In this document: piece after piece, positions 9,281 to 18,585 of the stretch
Position numbering within the stretch: the first letter of the stretch is position 1
How the letters are laid out: each line of letters starts with the position of its first letter
The notes under the pieces: model-generated
The model's database searches: none
What the model was told of the DNA's origin: nothing
What the model saw: only the letters and a program-made list of their open reading frames with translations
NCBI GenBank assembly: GCA_013153495.1
Contig: JAADEH010000012.1
Location: 372,001 to 436,000, forward strand
DNA: 64,000 nt
Reading direction: 5' to 3'
From: Aquificota bacterium
GTDB lineage: Bacteria; Aquificota; Aquificia; Aquificales; Aquificaceae
Made by a program: the position numbers and the translations under genes

Positions 9281-10500
9281 AGCTGTCTTCCTATCTGGCT
9301 GATAAGGTCATACACCGGCATAAGCAGGCTCAGCATGATTATTGCCATAAACAAACCCACCACGATTATTACGAGAGGTTCTATTACCTTCGAAAGGTTT
9401 TGGGTTATGTAATCGAGCCTTGCGTGGTAGTGCTTTGACAGATACTCAAGTTGCTCGTCGAGCGCACCCGTTTCTTCACCTACGGAAACCATCCTCACCA
9501 TAAGTGAAGGGAAAACTCCGGTTTTGCGCAAACCACCGCTTATGGACCCACCTGTGGATACAAACTCCCTCACTATCTTCATAGCTTTCTTAAACACCCT
9601 GTTGTTGAAAGAATTTTCTATTATTTCGAGAGCCTCTAACAAAGAGACACCACTCGTTATCATAAGCCTCATGTATTCCGAGAAGAAGGCATAATTAAAA
9701 ACCCTGAGAATGTTTCCCACAATAGGTGTGTTTATCAGCACCTTGTCGGTAAAGTATCTGAATTTCTCGTTCCTCTTTCTGAGGATACTGAAGGCTAATC
9801 CGGAAATCACAAGGGCAACGAGTATAAGGAATATATATTCTCTGACGAATTCGGATAGGTTCATCATGAATACGGTCAGGGCAGGTAGCTCAACATTCAT
9901 ACTTTCGAAAAGGTTTGCCAACTTGGGAAGGACATACACCAACCAGAATATTAGAGCAAAGCTTATAGCGGTCAGGGCAAAGGCTGGGTAGATGAGTGCC
10001 TGCTTAGTTTTTGATACGAACTCTTCTATGCGAGCGTAGTGTTCTGATATGTCTTTAAAGACTCTATCCAAGGTTCCCGTCTCCTCACCTATTCGGATAA
10101 GGTTGACAGCTATCGGTCCGAGCACATCTTCGTATCTACCCATAGCTTTAGACAGAGACTGCCCCGATTGAACCCTATACGAAACATCGTGTAGCATCTC
10201 CCTTATTGCCGGATTGTCCACATCCTCTGCCAAATCCCATAGTCCGGTCCCGAGGGGAACACCCGATTGAGCAAGCAAGTGTAAATTTTCAAAGAGGTCT
10301 ATGAGGTCTCTCCTCTTTATCCTTCTTATGAGGAGCTTATGCTGGAATTTCCCCAATACCTCCGGTCTCGTAGATATTTTTATGGGTGTTAGGTTCAGGT
10401 AATCCAAGAAGGAGAGAAGTTGAACTTCGTTCTCCGCTTCAACCGTCTTAGTTATCTGCCTACCGCTATCGTCTATTGCCTTTATAACGTAGTAGGGCAT
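9277..10500 (-). CDS. type II secretion/type IV pilus inner-membrane platform protein (GspF/PilC/MshG family)
   Basis: ENLHLLAQSGVPLGTGLWDLAE, LIRIGEETGTLDRVF, MVSVGEETGALDEQLEYLSKHY, TM segments. Confidence 0.93.
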   Translation of the reverse strand: MPYYVIKAIDDSGRQITKTVEAENEVQLLSFLDYLNLTPIKISTRPEVLGKFQHKLLIRRIKRRDLIDLFENLHLLAQSGVPLGTGLWDLAEDVDNPAIREMLHDVSYRVQSGQSLSKAMGRYEDVLGPIAVNLIRIGEETGTLDRVFKDISEHYARIEEFVSKTKQALIYPAFALTAISFALIFWLVYVLPKLANLFESMNVELPALTVFMMNLSEFVREYIFLILVALVISGLAFSILRKRNEKFRYFTDKVLINTPIVGNILRVFNYAFFSEYMRLMITSGVSLLEALEIIENSFNNRVFKKAMKIVREFVSTGGSISGGLRKTGVFPSLMVRMVSVGEETGALDEQLEYLSKHYHARLDYITQNLSKVIEPLVIIVVGLFMAIIMLSLLMPVYDLISQIGRQL

Positions 10501-12158
10501 CAGCCTACCACCCTTTTAACCTCTTCCGGAGTGGTTATTCCCTTAAGAACCTTCAAAAGACCGTCTTCTTTCAATGTTCTCATTCCCTTTTCCCGTGCTT
10601 TTTGAAGCAAAGCCAATGGAGGATAACCCCTCACTATCATGTCCCCAATTTCTTCGTCTATTCTCAGCAATTCCACTATGGCTACTCTTCCCAAATACCC
10701 TGTTCCCTTGCAGTGTTCGCAACCTTTGCCTCTGGCAAGTTTCAGCCTGTCGCTGTCTGCAAACTTCTTTATGCTTTCGTCGGAAAAACCGAACCTTTTT
10801 AGCTCATCGACGCTCGCTTCATACTCCTCCTTGCAAAAGACGCATATCTTCCTTATAAGCCTCTGGGCTGATATAGCCAAAACACCGGAAGCTACCATGT
10901 ATTCCTTAACTTTGAGGTCTATAAGCCTCGGGATTGTGCTTACCGCATCGTTGGTGTGTAAAGTTGACAGAACCAAGTGCCCCGTAATGGAAGCTCTAAC
11001 AGCCATTTCTGCGGTTTCTTCATCCCTAATCTCACCTATGAGTATGACGTCGGGGTCTTGTCTTAGGAAGTGCCTTACCGCTTTAGCAAAGGTGTATCCA
11101 GCTCTTTCGTTTACCTGGGTTTGCTTTATGAAAGGAAATCTGTATTCTATAGGGTCTTCAACAGTCAGGATGTTCTTTCGCAAGGAGTTTATCCTTCTAA
11201 GAGATGCGTATAGAGTGGTAGTTTTCCCGGAGCCTGTGGGACCCGTAACGAGAACCATACCGTAAGGTTTGGATATAACCTCTTCAAACTGAAGGAGTAT
11301 GTCTTCCTCAAAACCGAGGTTTCTCAGGTTAAAGAGAGATAGGTTCTTGGGAAGCATCCTCAAAACGGCATTTTCCCCGTATGCGGTCGGAACTGTGGAT
11401 ACTCTCACATCGTAGTTTTCTCCTAAGAAAGTGTATGTAAAGGCTCCGTCTTGGGGAAGTCTCTGCTCGGATATATCCATTCCGCTGATTATCTTTATTC
11501 TGGAAACTACAGAGGGATGTATGTCCTTTGGCATAGAAAAGTAATGGTGCAGGACACCATCTATCCTGTAAAAGACATGGGAAGCCAAACTCTCGGGTGA
11601 AATGTGAATATCCGTAGCTCGCTCTATAACCGCTTCGTTTATTAAAAGGTCCACCAGCTTTGGAATGTCCGCTTCGTTTTTCAGGGACTTTTCTATGAGG
11701 TCCCTTATTCTGTCTTCCAAAGGGCTTTCTAACTGCTCGTAGTATATTTCTATACTTCTAAGAATGCTTTCTCTGTCGGAGACATAAACCTCTACCTCGA
11801 GTCCGGTCTTTCTCGTTATAAGGTCTATTATGTTTATGTTGAAGGGGTCCGAAACAGCCACAAGCAGTTTCCCGCCCTCTATGCTGAGGGGTAAAACCTC
11901 AAGTTGAAGGGCAGTAGCCTTGTCCAACAGCTTCAGAGCTTCCGTGGAAGGGTGATAAACGGATAGGTCAACAAACTCCTTTCCAGCCTGATGGGCTATG
12001 GCTTGAGCAAGCTCCTGTGGAGATACGAAGGAAAGCTCAACAAGGATACTTCCTAAACTCTTCCCGTTTAGCTTCTGAACTTCGAGAGCAACCTCAAGCT
12101 GGTCCTCTGTAAGATAGCCGAGTTCCCGTAAAAGTTCTCCGAGTTTCTTGCGTTGCAT
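10500..12158 (-). CDS. secretion/pilus assembly ATPase (GspE/PilB/MshE family)
   Basis: GPTGSGKTTTLYASL Walker A, ILTVEDPIEYRF, RHFLRQDPDVILIGEIRDEETAE, CxxC zinc motif CVFCKEEYE...CEHCKGTGYLGR. Confidence 0.95.
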   Translation of the reverse strand: MQRKKLGELLRELGYLTEDQLEVALEVQKLNGKSLGSILVELSFVSPQELAQAIAHQAGKEFVDLSVYHPSTEALKLLDKATALQLEVLPLSIEGGKLLVAVSDPFNINIIDLITRKTGLEVEVYVSDRESILRSIEIYYEQLESPLEDRIRDLIEKSLKNEADIPKLVDLLINEAVIERATDIHISPESLASHVFYRIDGVLHHYFSMPKDIHPSVVSRIKIISGMDISEQRLPQDGAFTYTFLGENYDVRVSTVPTAYGENAVLRMLPKNLSLFNLRNLGFEEDILLQFEEVISKPYGMVLVTGPTGSGKTTTLYASLRRINSLRKNILTVEDPIEYRFPFIKQTQVNERAGYTFAKAVRHFLRQDPDVILIGEIRDEETAEMAVRASITGHLVLSTLHTNDAVSTIPRLIDLKVKEYMVASGVLAISAQRLIRKICVFCKEEYEASVDELKRFGFSDESIKKFADSDRLKLARGKGCEHCKGTGYLGRVAIVELLRIDEEIGDMIVRGYPPLALLQKAREKGMRTLKEDGLLKVLKGITTPEEVKRVVG

Positions 12159-12162
12159 TTAA

Positions 12163-12804
12163 TTAATTAGGCGTTCTATCAAAGAGATAGACTATTGAAA
12201 CCTGCGTATCGGGAGAAGGGCATAAGGTATTCCACTCGTCCGTTGCTGTGTTAGAGTATATGTAACCGCTGGGCCAATGTCTTATCCTTCCTCTCCCAGA
12301 ATGCAAAGCTCCATCAACAGACCTATCAATAGCTTGTGCTGCATAACAGGGTATATTTGTAATTCCTATCGCATTTAATATAGGTGTGCCTGCTCCACCG
12401 TAAGACATACCTATCCTGAATTGACCGTTAAATGTATGTCTGGCAAGCTCAGTATTTGGTGCTTCCTTGGGTAGCAATCCTGCAAACTTTAAATCATCCC
12501 AGGGATTATTTCCATTAAGACCTGTCCCCGTGCAGAAACTCGTAGGAGGTGTTCCCCCGGTTCCAGGAGTATAAGATATATAGGAATTTATTAGACCATT
12601 TCCATCACAATCACCCGGAAACTTTCCGTATCTATCATAAAATGTCCACATTAAAGCCTCCATACCCCTCATATCGTTCTGCAGTCTCTTGACTTTTGCG
12701 TTGTTTATAAGTTCCTGCCCCTTCAAAACCGCTCCCAAAATTATTCCGATTATGACCAAAACTATCGCCAGCTCTACGAGGGTAAAACCTCTGCTCCTAC
12801 CCAT
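12163..12804 (-). CDS. prepilin/pseudopilin with class III N-terminal methylation motif
   Basis: MGRSRGFTLVELAIVLVIIGIILGAVLKGQELINNAKV; start trimmed relative to the track ORF (RBS GGAGGTG upstream of ATG). Confidence 0.88.
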   Translation of the reverse strand: MGRSRGFTLVELAIVLVIIGIILGAVLKGQELINNAKVKRLQNDMRGMEALMWTFYDRYGKFPGDCDGNGLINSYISYTPGTGGTPPTSFCTGTGLNGNNPWDDLKFAGLLPKEAPNTELARHTFNGQFRIGMSYGGAGTPILNAIGITNIPCYAAQAIDRSVDGALHSGRGRIRHWPSGYIYSNTATDEWNTLCPSPDTQVSIVYLFDRTPN

Positions 12805-12880
12805 CTCTGCACCTCCTTTGAGTATATATGTTAATCGACGGGAAGCTAAATCCTTTGAGCGAGATATTATACTTAGGTGG

Positions 12881-14236
12881 ATGGGAAGGGTAAGGGCGGA
12901 GTATATTAGGGCGGTTTCACGGATAGGGGCTACCTTTAAAACTAAGGGCAAATCCTTCGTATTGGATGGGTATTACGAGGATACGGCTGAAACCCCTATT
13001 CCGGCGGAAGAACCTAAATACATCGCTTTCTATCATCCCGACATAGTGGAAGGTGAAGTGGAACTGCCCCCAATAAAGGATAGAAGGACGAGGGAAATCC
13101 TGATTAAAAAGAAGTTGTCCGAAGGAGGAGTAGGTGTTCAAAACTTATTAATTGCATACTTCGAATTGTCGGGCGAGGTGGGCGAAGGGCGCATCAAATA
13201 CAAGGTGTTCGGTGTTCCCGAGGAAGTTTATAGACAAAAGGTTTCCACACTCAGTCCTGAACTGCTAAGGGTCTTTACTCCTGTGCCTTTTGCGGTTGCA
13301 TCTATTTCTAAGGCTATGTTTCCTGATAAGACGGTTTTCCATACCTACGCTGATGAAGAAACCCTCATTATGACCGTAAGCAGAGGAAAAGAAGTCCTAT
13401 ATATTCGTCCCTTAAGCGTTCCATCTTACGCAAAGGAAGAGGCAGGGGAATTCTTAGCGGAAAACATAAATATGACATCTATATTCGTAACTCAGAGGCT
13501 AAGAATTGACGTTGACATTATCCTGCTAAGTGGACCTTTGATGGAGAACCCGAACAACTTAAACTCGCTGGCTCAAGTTATAGACGGATTTGCCGTGCCT
13601 CTCCCACCTCCACAGATTAAAGGTGTTAATGGAAAGCTCTTCCAGAAAATACTGCCCTGCTGTGGAGCACTGCTGTGCGAAGAAGAGTATGACTTTTCTC
13701 CTACAGAACTAAAGGAAGAACGCAAAGTAAGAAACCTAATGAGTAAGCTCACCAAGGTTAGCTTCGCAGTCTCCGGCATTCTACTCCTTGCGGTTCTGAT
13801 ACTTTCGGCAGACATATTTCGTAAAACGGAGTCCGTGAAGAGATTGTCGGAAAGATTGAGAATTGAGTCCTCCCAACTGCTGAGCAAGTTCGGCTTAGAA
13901 GCTAACCACATAGAGTATTACACCCAATACATAAGCACTATAAACGAAGCAAGAAGGAGCAACCCATTAAATCTTCTACCCTTGGTGGAAGACCTATTGA
14001 AAGTCTCCGAAGGAAATTATTACGAATTTTCCCATGAAAATAACACCTACAAACTCAAGTTTAATATAGAAAAAACCTTCGGTAGTTCTAAAGAAATGAC
14101 ACTCTTCAAAATAAGGCTAAAAGAGAAGTTAGAAGAGCTTAAGAAGTTGGGTCTGAACTACACGATAAATACCCAAGAAGAAGACCTCAGCACGGGAAGC
14201 TTGTCCATGGAAGTGGTGGTGGAGAAAGGAATATGA
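12881..14236 (+). CDS. GspL/PilM/MshI-like assembly protein
   Basis: Cytoplasmic domain followed by a TM (LTKVSFAVSGILLLAVLILSADIF) and a C-terminal periplasmic domain; first gene of the secretin operon. Confidence 0.6.
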   Translation: MGRVRAEYIRAVSRIGATFKTKGKSFVLDGYYEDTAETPIPAEEPKYIAFYHPDIVEGEVELPPIKDRRTREILIKKKLSEGGVGVQNLLIAYFELSGEVGEGRIKYKVFGVPEEVYRQKVSTLSPELLRVFTPVPFAVASISKAMFPDKTVFHTYADEETLIMTVSRGKEVLYIRPLSVPSYAKEEAGEFLAENINMTSIFVTQRLRIDVDIILLSGPLMENPNNLNSLAQVIDGFAVPLPPPQIKGVNGKLFQKILPCCGALLCEEEYDFSPTELKEERKVRNLMSKLTKVSFAVSGILLLAVLILSADIFRKTESVKRLSERLRIESSQLLSKFGLEANHIEYYTQYISTINEARRSNPLNLLPLVEDLLKVSEGNYYEFSHENNTYKLKFNIEKTFGSSKEMTLFKIRLKEKLEELKKLGLNYTINTQEEDLSTGSLSMEVVVEKGI

Positions 14237-14718
14237 AAAATGGTCTGATTTTATACTTTATCTCCATACTTGTTGCATCTACACTTTTCTTCCTACTTAT
14301 ACATCTCGTAAACCTGAGAAACGAACTGCATGAAGAAAAATTAAAATTTAGCAGGCTCGAAACCCAACTGCTTCAGGCAAAGAGAAATCTCCAAACACTC
14401 TCTTCGATAGTAAAGGAAGAGAACATACCTCTGCTGTCTCGAGAGGAAGCCTTGATAAAACTGCTCGACAAGGTTGACCAGTTGAAGAGAAGGGGAGAAA
14501 TAGAACTTACGGGAGAACTTATAGAGGAAAACAACAGATGGCTCTTGGAGGTCTCCTTCCGCTTTGAGCCTAAGAATGCCCGAGAACTTGCGAGGGAACT
14601 TGAAGCCCTATCCCTCTCGGTTTCACCTGTAGTTAAGGTGGAAAGTTTAACTGTAAATACTTCCCAATCCGCCGTTGAAATTGATATGGTGCTAATTCAA
14701 CCTTACAGGGGAAGGTAG
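14233..14718 (+). CDS. GspM/PilN-PilO/MshJ-like inner membrane protein
   Basis: N-terminal TM plus coiled coil plus alpha/beta domain; ATGA overlap with the preceding gene. Confidence 0.55.
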   Translation: MKNGLILYFISILVASTLFFLLIHLVNLRNELHEEKLKFSRLETQLLQAKRNLQTLSSIVKEENIPLLSREEALIKLLDKVDQLKRRGEIELTGELIEENNRWLLEVSFRFEPKNARELARELEALSLSVSPVVKVESLTVNTSQSAVEIDMVLIQPYRGR

Positions 14719-14719
14719 C

Positions 14720-15151
14720 ATGCCGGAAGGTAGGTTATTAACTCTCCTTATAATCCCCGCCTTTATATCCATAAGCATAGGATATTACGGAGTCAACTTC
14801 CTTTTCGGTAAAGCGAGACTTTTAGGAGGTCCTTCGGAAGTTCCCACCCTATCCATACCTCAAGTGAGCTTAGAAAATACCGATAATTTAAAGAAGGCTT
14901 TGAACATAATTACTAAGCTGGATTTTGAACCCAAGGTTGTGCAAGAGGAAGAACAGCTTCAGGAAAGAGAAATAACTTACGAACTCAGGTTTGTATTCGT
15001 GGGTAAAAGGGAAAGATACGCAATAATCAACGGAAAGCTCGTGAGGGAAGGAGAAAAGCTCTATGAAGGAGTTAGAGTTTTGAAAATAACGCCTGACGGC
15101 GTGCTTTTATCAGGAAAGGGAGGACGGAGATGGGTTTACTTAATAGATTAG
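14720..15151 (+). CDS. GspC/PilP/MshK-like protein
   Basis: N-terminal TM, C-terminal HR-like domain ELRFVFVGKRERYAIINGKLVREGEKLYEGVRVLKITPDGVLLSGKGGRRWVYLI; adjacent to secretin. Confidence 0.6.
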   Translation: MPEGRLLTLLIIPAFISISIGYYGVNFLFGKARLLGGPSEVPTLSIPQVSLENTDNLKKALNIITKLDFEPKVVQEEEQLQEREITYELRFVFVGKRERYAIINGKLVREGEKLYEGVRVLKITPDGVLLSGKGGRRWVYLID

Positions 15152-16677
15152 TTCCCGCACTTCTGACCCTGGCATTTGTAGCTTCGTGTGCTCAGAAAGT
15201 GGAAAAATCCGAGGAGTTTCAACCTAAGGAAGAAACGCGGCAGAAAAACTCAAAAACCAACACCGTGGTGAGCGTTCTACCACCACCCCCACCACCGATT
15301 ATGGCACCCACACACTTTGAGATAAGTCCCTTTGAAGGAAAGACCTTTACCATGTCCGCAGTAGATGCACCTCTCGTTAAGGTTCTATACGCGATAGCGA
15401 AGGACGCAGGCTTAAACCTCGTCGTCTCTCCCGAGGTTAACCTAAACAGGACTATAACCGCAAACTTTGAAGATGTTCCCCTCGAGAACGCTCTCGAAAT
15501 AATCATGGACATGACAGGTCTTCACTACGAGGTCAGGGGGAATGTCCTATACGTTAAGGAATTTCTAACAAAGACCTTTAAGGTTCCTTACGTCAACACA
15601 AAGACCAAGTTCTCAAGCTCCTTAGGAGGTGATGTGCTGGGAGGTGCCTTGTCCGCAGCAACCACAGGAACAGGAGGGGCTTCGGGTGGACTCGGTGGAG
15701 GTTTCGGAGGAGCGGGGGGAACAAGCTCTTTGAAGGGGGAGTTTTCCCTCGATTACGAGGTTCCCGAAAACTCAAAGGACTTCTATACACAGCTCGAAGA
15801 AAACCTTAAAAAGTTCCTATCGAAGGAAGGAAAGCTTGTCCTCAACAGGTTCACCGGGACGGTTACGGTTACGGATAGGAAGAGAAATGTAGAACGCATA
15901 GAGGAATTCCTAAAAACCGTAAACCGGGAGGTAAAGAGGCAAGTCCTCATAGAGGCAAAGATTGTTGAGATAGCTCTTTCGGACAGTTATCAATACGGTA
16001 TAGACTGGAGCGCTTTTTTCAGAGATGTTTTAGGAACGGGTGCCAACGTTACCATATCCCAGACCCTTTCCATACCCACGGGAGGGGCTGCCTCATTGAG
16101 CGTGGTATCCACAGATTTCACGTCCCTTATAAATGCTCTTGCTACATACGGAAAGGTTTACACGCTCTCCAATCCACGAATTCTCGTATCCAACGGACAA
16201 ACCGCTCTAATAGCTACGGGCATAGTAACTCCCTTCTTCGAGAGGCAGGTGTTAACTGTAACGGGAACAGCAACTACACAGCTTCAGGAGAGCATAATCA
16301 AAACTAATGTCCTCGAAGGTGTGCTTTTGGGTGTTACTCCTCACATAGACGAGGGAGGCAATGTGGTGCTCAACATAGTTCCCGTATCTACCAGACTTGA
16401 GGGGACAAAGACTCTCGAAATAGAAGGTCAGGTGGTTGCCGAAGCCCCCATACTGAACATAAAGGAAGCGGGAACGGTCATAAGGGTCAGGGACGGTGAA
16501 CTGGTAGTGATAGGGGGTCTTATAGGCAATACGAGAGAGGTTCAGGAGAGAAAAGTTCCCGGGCTGGGAGACCTGCCGGTGCTCGGCTATCTATTCAAAA
16601 ACAGGAAGGTTGTTAAGGAAAAGCGTGAGCTGATAATATTTCTAAAGCCGAAGATTGTGGAAGATTTGAGACTGTAA
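15130..16677 (+). CDS. secretin lipoprotein (GspD/PilQ/MshL family)
   Basis: Lipobox-like FVASCAQK; STN domain; VLIEAKIVEIALSDSYQYGIDWS; VVIGGLIGNTREVQERKVPGLGDLPVLGYLFKNRK secretin signature. Confidence 0.95.
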   Translation: MGLLNRLVPALLTLAFVASCAQKVEKSEEFQPKEETRQKNSKTNTVVSVLPPPPPPIMAPTHFEISPFEGKTFTMSAVDAPLVKVLYAIAKDAGLNLVVSPEVNLNRTITANFEDVPLENALEIIMDMTGLHYEVRGNVLYVKEFLTKTFKVPYVNTKTKFSSSLGGDVLGGALSAATTGTGGASGGLGGGFGGAGGTSSLKGEFSLDYEVPENSKDFYTQLEENLKKFLSKEGKLVLNRFTGTVTVTDRKRNVERIEEFLKTVNREVKRQVLIEAKIVEIALSDSYQYGIDWSAFFRDVLGTGANVTISQTLSIPTGGAASLSVVSTDFTSLINALATYGKVYTLSNPRILVSNGQTALIATGIVTPFFERQVLTVTGTATTQLQESIIKTNVLEGVLLGVTPHIDEGGNVVLNIVPVSTRLEGTKTLEIEGQVVAEAPILNIKEAGTVIRVRDGELVVIGGLIGNTREVQERKVPGLGDLPVLGYLFKNRKVVKEKRELIIFLKPKIVEDLRL

Positions 16678-16679
16678 GC

Positions 16680-17636
16680 ATGAGCGTTCTTTTTGACCTT
16701 TTGAGTAAGCTGGAGAGAAAGGGTAAGCGTTCGGGAGTGTATCCGGGTATTTTTAGAGGAAAAGGGGGTTCCCAACCGAGGAATAGGCTAATTTTTCTGC
16801 TGGTGGGGTTGGTTGCTCTGTCCCTGCTACTTGCAGGTGCTTACTTTTACCTTATCAACTCATCTCCTCCCGTTAGCTACAATCCACCGCAGGTAGCCAA
16901 AAGGCAGGAGGTAAAGGTTTCTGTTCCTGAAAGTGTGCGTGTTAAGGAAGATGTGAATGCGATTTCCGAGGAGTCCGCAGGTATAGAAAAGCTTTTGGTT
17001 GAGGAGGAAGAAGAAAAAACACCTGCGAAGCAGGTCTTTCAAAAACCTAAAAGGAAAGATGTTCCGAAGGAGGATGCTTCAAAGCTTGCCTACGAGGCTT
17101 TTGAGCTTTTTAAGAAGGGTAGGTTGAGGGAGAGTGCGGAGCTTTACGAGAGGTCTTTGAGAGTTAAATACAATCCCAAGGTTGCTAACAATTTAGTCGT
17201 AGTTTATGTTCTGCTGGGTGAGTTTGAGCGTGCGGAGAGGGTTATAGAGAGGTTCGAAAGCGATAGGCTCGTTTATTCTTACGTGGTCGAGCTTGTGAAA
17301 GCAGGGAAGGAGGAAAGGGCTTTTGAAGCGGTGAGGAGGTTTTCCTATCTGGATAGGAAAGGTTATGTGTCTTTTGCTCGGGGTTATTTGGAGGAGAGAA
17401 GGGGGAATATCGAGGGTGCAGTGAAGAGTTATAGGGAAGCTTTCGAGAAGAATTCGGGAAATCCCTATTTTGGATACAACTACGGGAGGCTTTTGGAGCT
17501 GAGGGGTAACTTAGGGGAGGCTCTGAGGGTCTATAGCTTTTTGGTCAACAATTCAGGATTAAGTGCCGATTTAAAGAGTGTGTTGGTCAGGAGGATTTCC
17601 TACCTTAGTTCTTTGGGGGTCAAGGTTGAGGAGTGA
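16680..17636 (+). CDS. TPR-repeat inner membrane protein (MshN-like position)
   Basis: TM LIFLLVGLVALSLLLAGAYFYLI followed by TPR-like repeats (AYEAFELFKKGRLRESAELYERSL...). Confidence 0.7.
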   Translation: MSVLFDLLSKLERKGKRSGVYPGIFRGKGGSQPRNRLIFLLVGLVALSLLLAGAYFYLINSSPPVSYNPPQVAKRQEVKVSVPESVRVKEDVNAISEESAGIEKLLVEEEEEKTPAKQVFQKPKRKDVPKEDASKLAYEAFELFKKGRLRESAELYERSLRVKYNPKVANNLVVVYVLLGEFERAERVIERFESDRLVYSYVVELVKAGKEERAFEAVRRFSYLDRKGYVSFARGYLEERRGNIEGAVKSYREAFEKNSGNPYFGYNYGRLLELRGNLGEALRVYSFLVNNSGLSADLKSVLVRRISYLSSLGVKVEE

Positions 17637-18585
17637 TAGGGGTCTTTCTCTTATCGAGCTTGCCATAGTTTTAGTGATAATCGGTTTGCTTGTGGGTGGG
17701 GGGATAAGTATTTTGAGCCTTCTCGTGAAGAGGTCCAAGTTTACAGAGAGTAAGGAGATAGTGTCCTCTGCGGTGGAAGGGATAGTGGGATACGCTATAA
17801 CTTCCGGAAGGCTTCCCACCGACGGTGATTGGACCAATTATGTTCGCTCTTCAAAGGACTCTTACGGTATGGATTTGGCTTATGTTTACGATGAGAACCT
17901 TACTGTTTCGGGTTCGATTTGTAGCGCTGTTTCGACCAACCTGACGGTGAGGGTTTGTTCCGATACGGCTTGCTCGTCTCCTGTGCAGACTGTAAGGAAT
18001 GTGGCTTTTTTGGTAATCAGCGGGGACGGCAACTATAACAACCAAACTTCCGGAACCCGTGGGGTAAATTCACCGACAACGATAGACGTGTATGAGCAGG
18101 GGGTTCCTAATGTGGATAACTATACGGGTGATGTAAATAGAAGGGAGCCATACGACGACATAGTTAGGTGGATAACTCTGTATGAGCTTAAACCGAAGGT
18201 AGGGTGCGGAGGAACGGGTGGTGGTAGTGGAGGTGGGGGAGGTTCTGGTGGTGGACCCTCTCCACCCCCGGGTAGCCAATGCGACCCGAACACCTGTGAG
18301 GCTCAGACCTGCACTTCTACCTGTAGCGGAACCTGTAATGTAACTTTCTTTAACGGCTTTAACGAGGATGTAGATGTGTGTCCTAACAGGAACTGCTCCG
18401 GAAGATGCAGAGAGGTTGGAGACGGTAGGACGAGGACTATAAGAATTACAACCGGTCAACCTTTATACGTTTGCGACGACAGAAGGAGAGTGCTCCTGAG
18501 CATTATCAACATAGGGGACCCTATATGCTCTAACACCCAGATAATATACTTAGGTCCGGGGTCTTACTACTGTCAGTGTTTTTAG
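17626..18585 (+). CDS. prepilin-like protein with Gly/Ser-rich linker and Cys-rich C-terminal domain
   Basis: TTG start gives LRSDRGLSLIELAIVLVIIGLLVGG; linker GCGGTGGGSGGGGGSGGGPSPPPGS; 12 Cys after the linker. Confidence 0.8.
   Translation: MRSDRGLSLIELAIVLVIIGLLVGGGISILSLLVKRSKFTESKEIVSSAVEGIVGYAITSGRLPTDGDWTNYVRSSKDSYGMDLAYVYDENLTVSGSICSAVSTNLTVRVCSDTACSSPVQTVRNVAFLVISGDGNYNNQTSGTRGVNSPTTIDVYEQGVPNVDNYTGDVNRREPYDDIVRWITLYELKPKVGCGGTGGGSGGGGGSGGGPSPPPGSQCDPNTCEAQTCTSTCSGTCNVTFFNGFNEDVDVCPNRNCSGRCREVGDGRTRTIRITTGQPLYVCDDRRRVLLSIINIGDPICSNTQIIYLGPGSYYCQCF

Noticed and set aside
12689-12880. N-terminal extension of the GspL-like ORF overlapping the pilin gene
   Set aside because: The first 64 residues are antisense to the conserved prepilin N-terminus; an ATG at 12881 fits the divergent promoter arrangement.
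15650-15740. Gly-rich segment of the secretin as a repeat or mobile insertion
   Set aside because: Gly/Ser-rich N-domain insertions are common in secretins.
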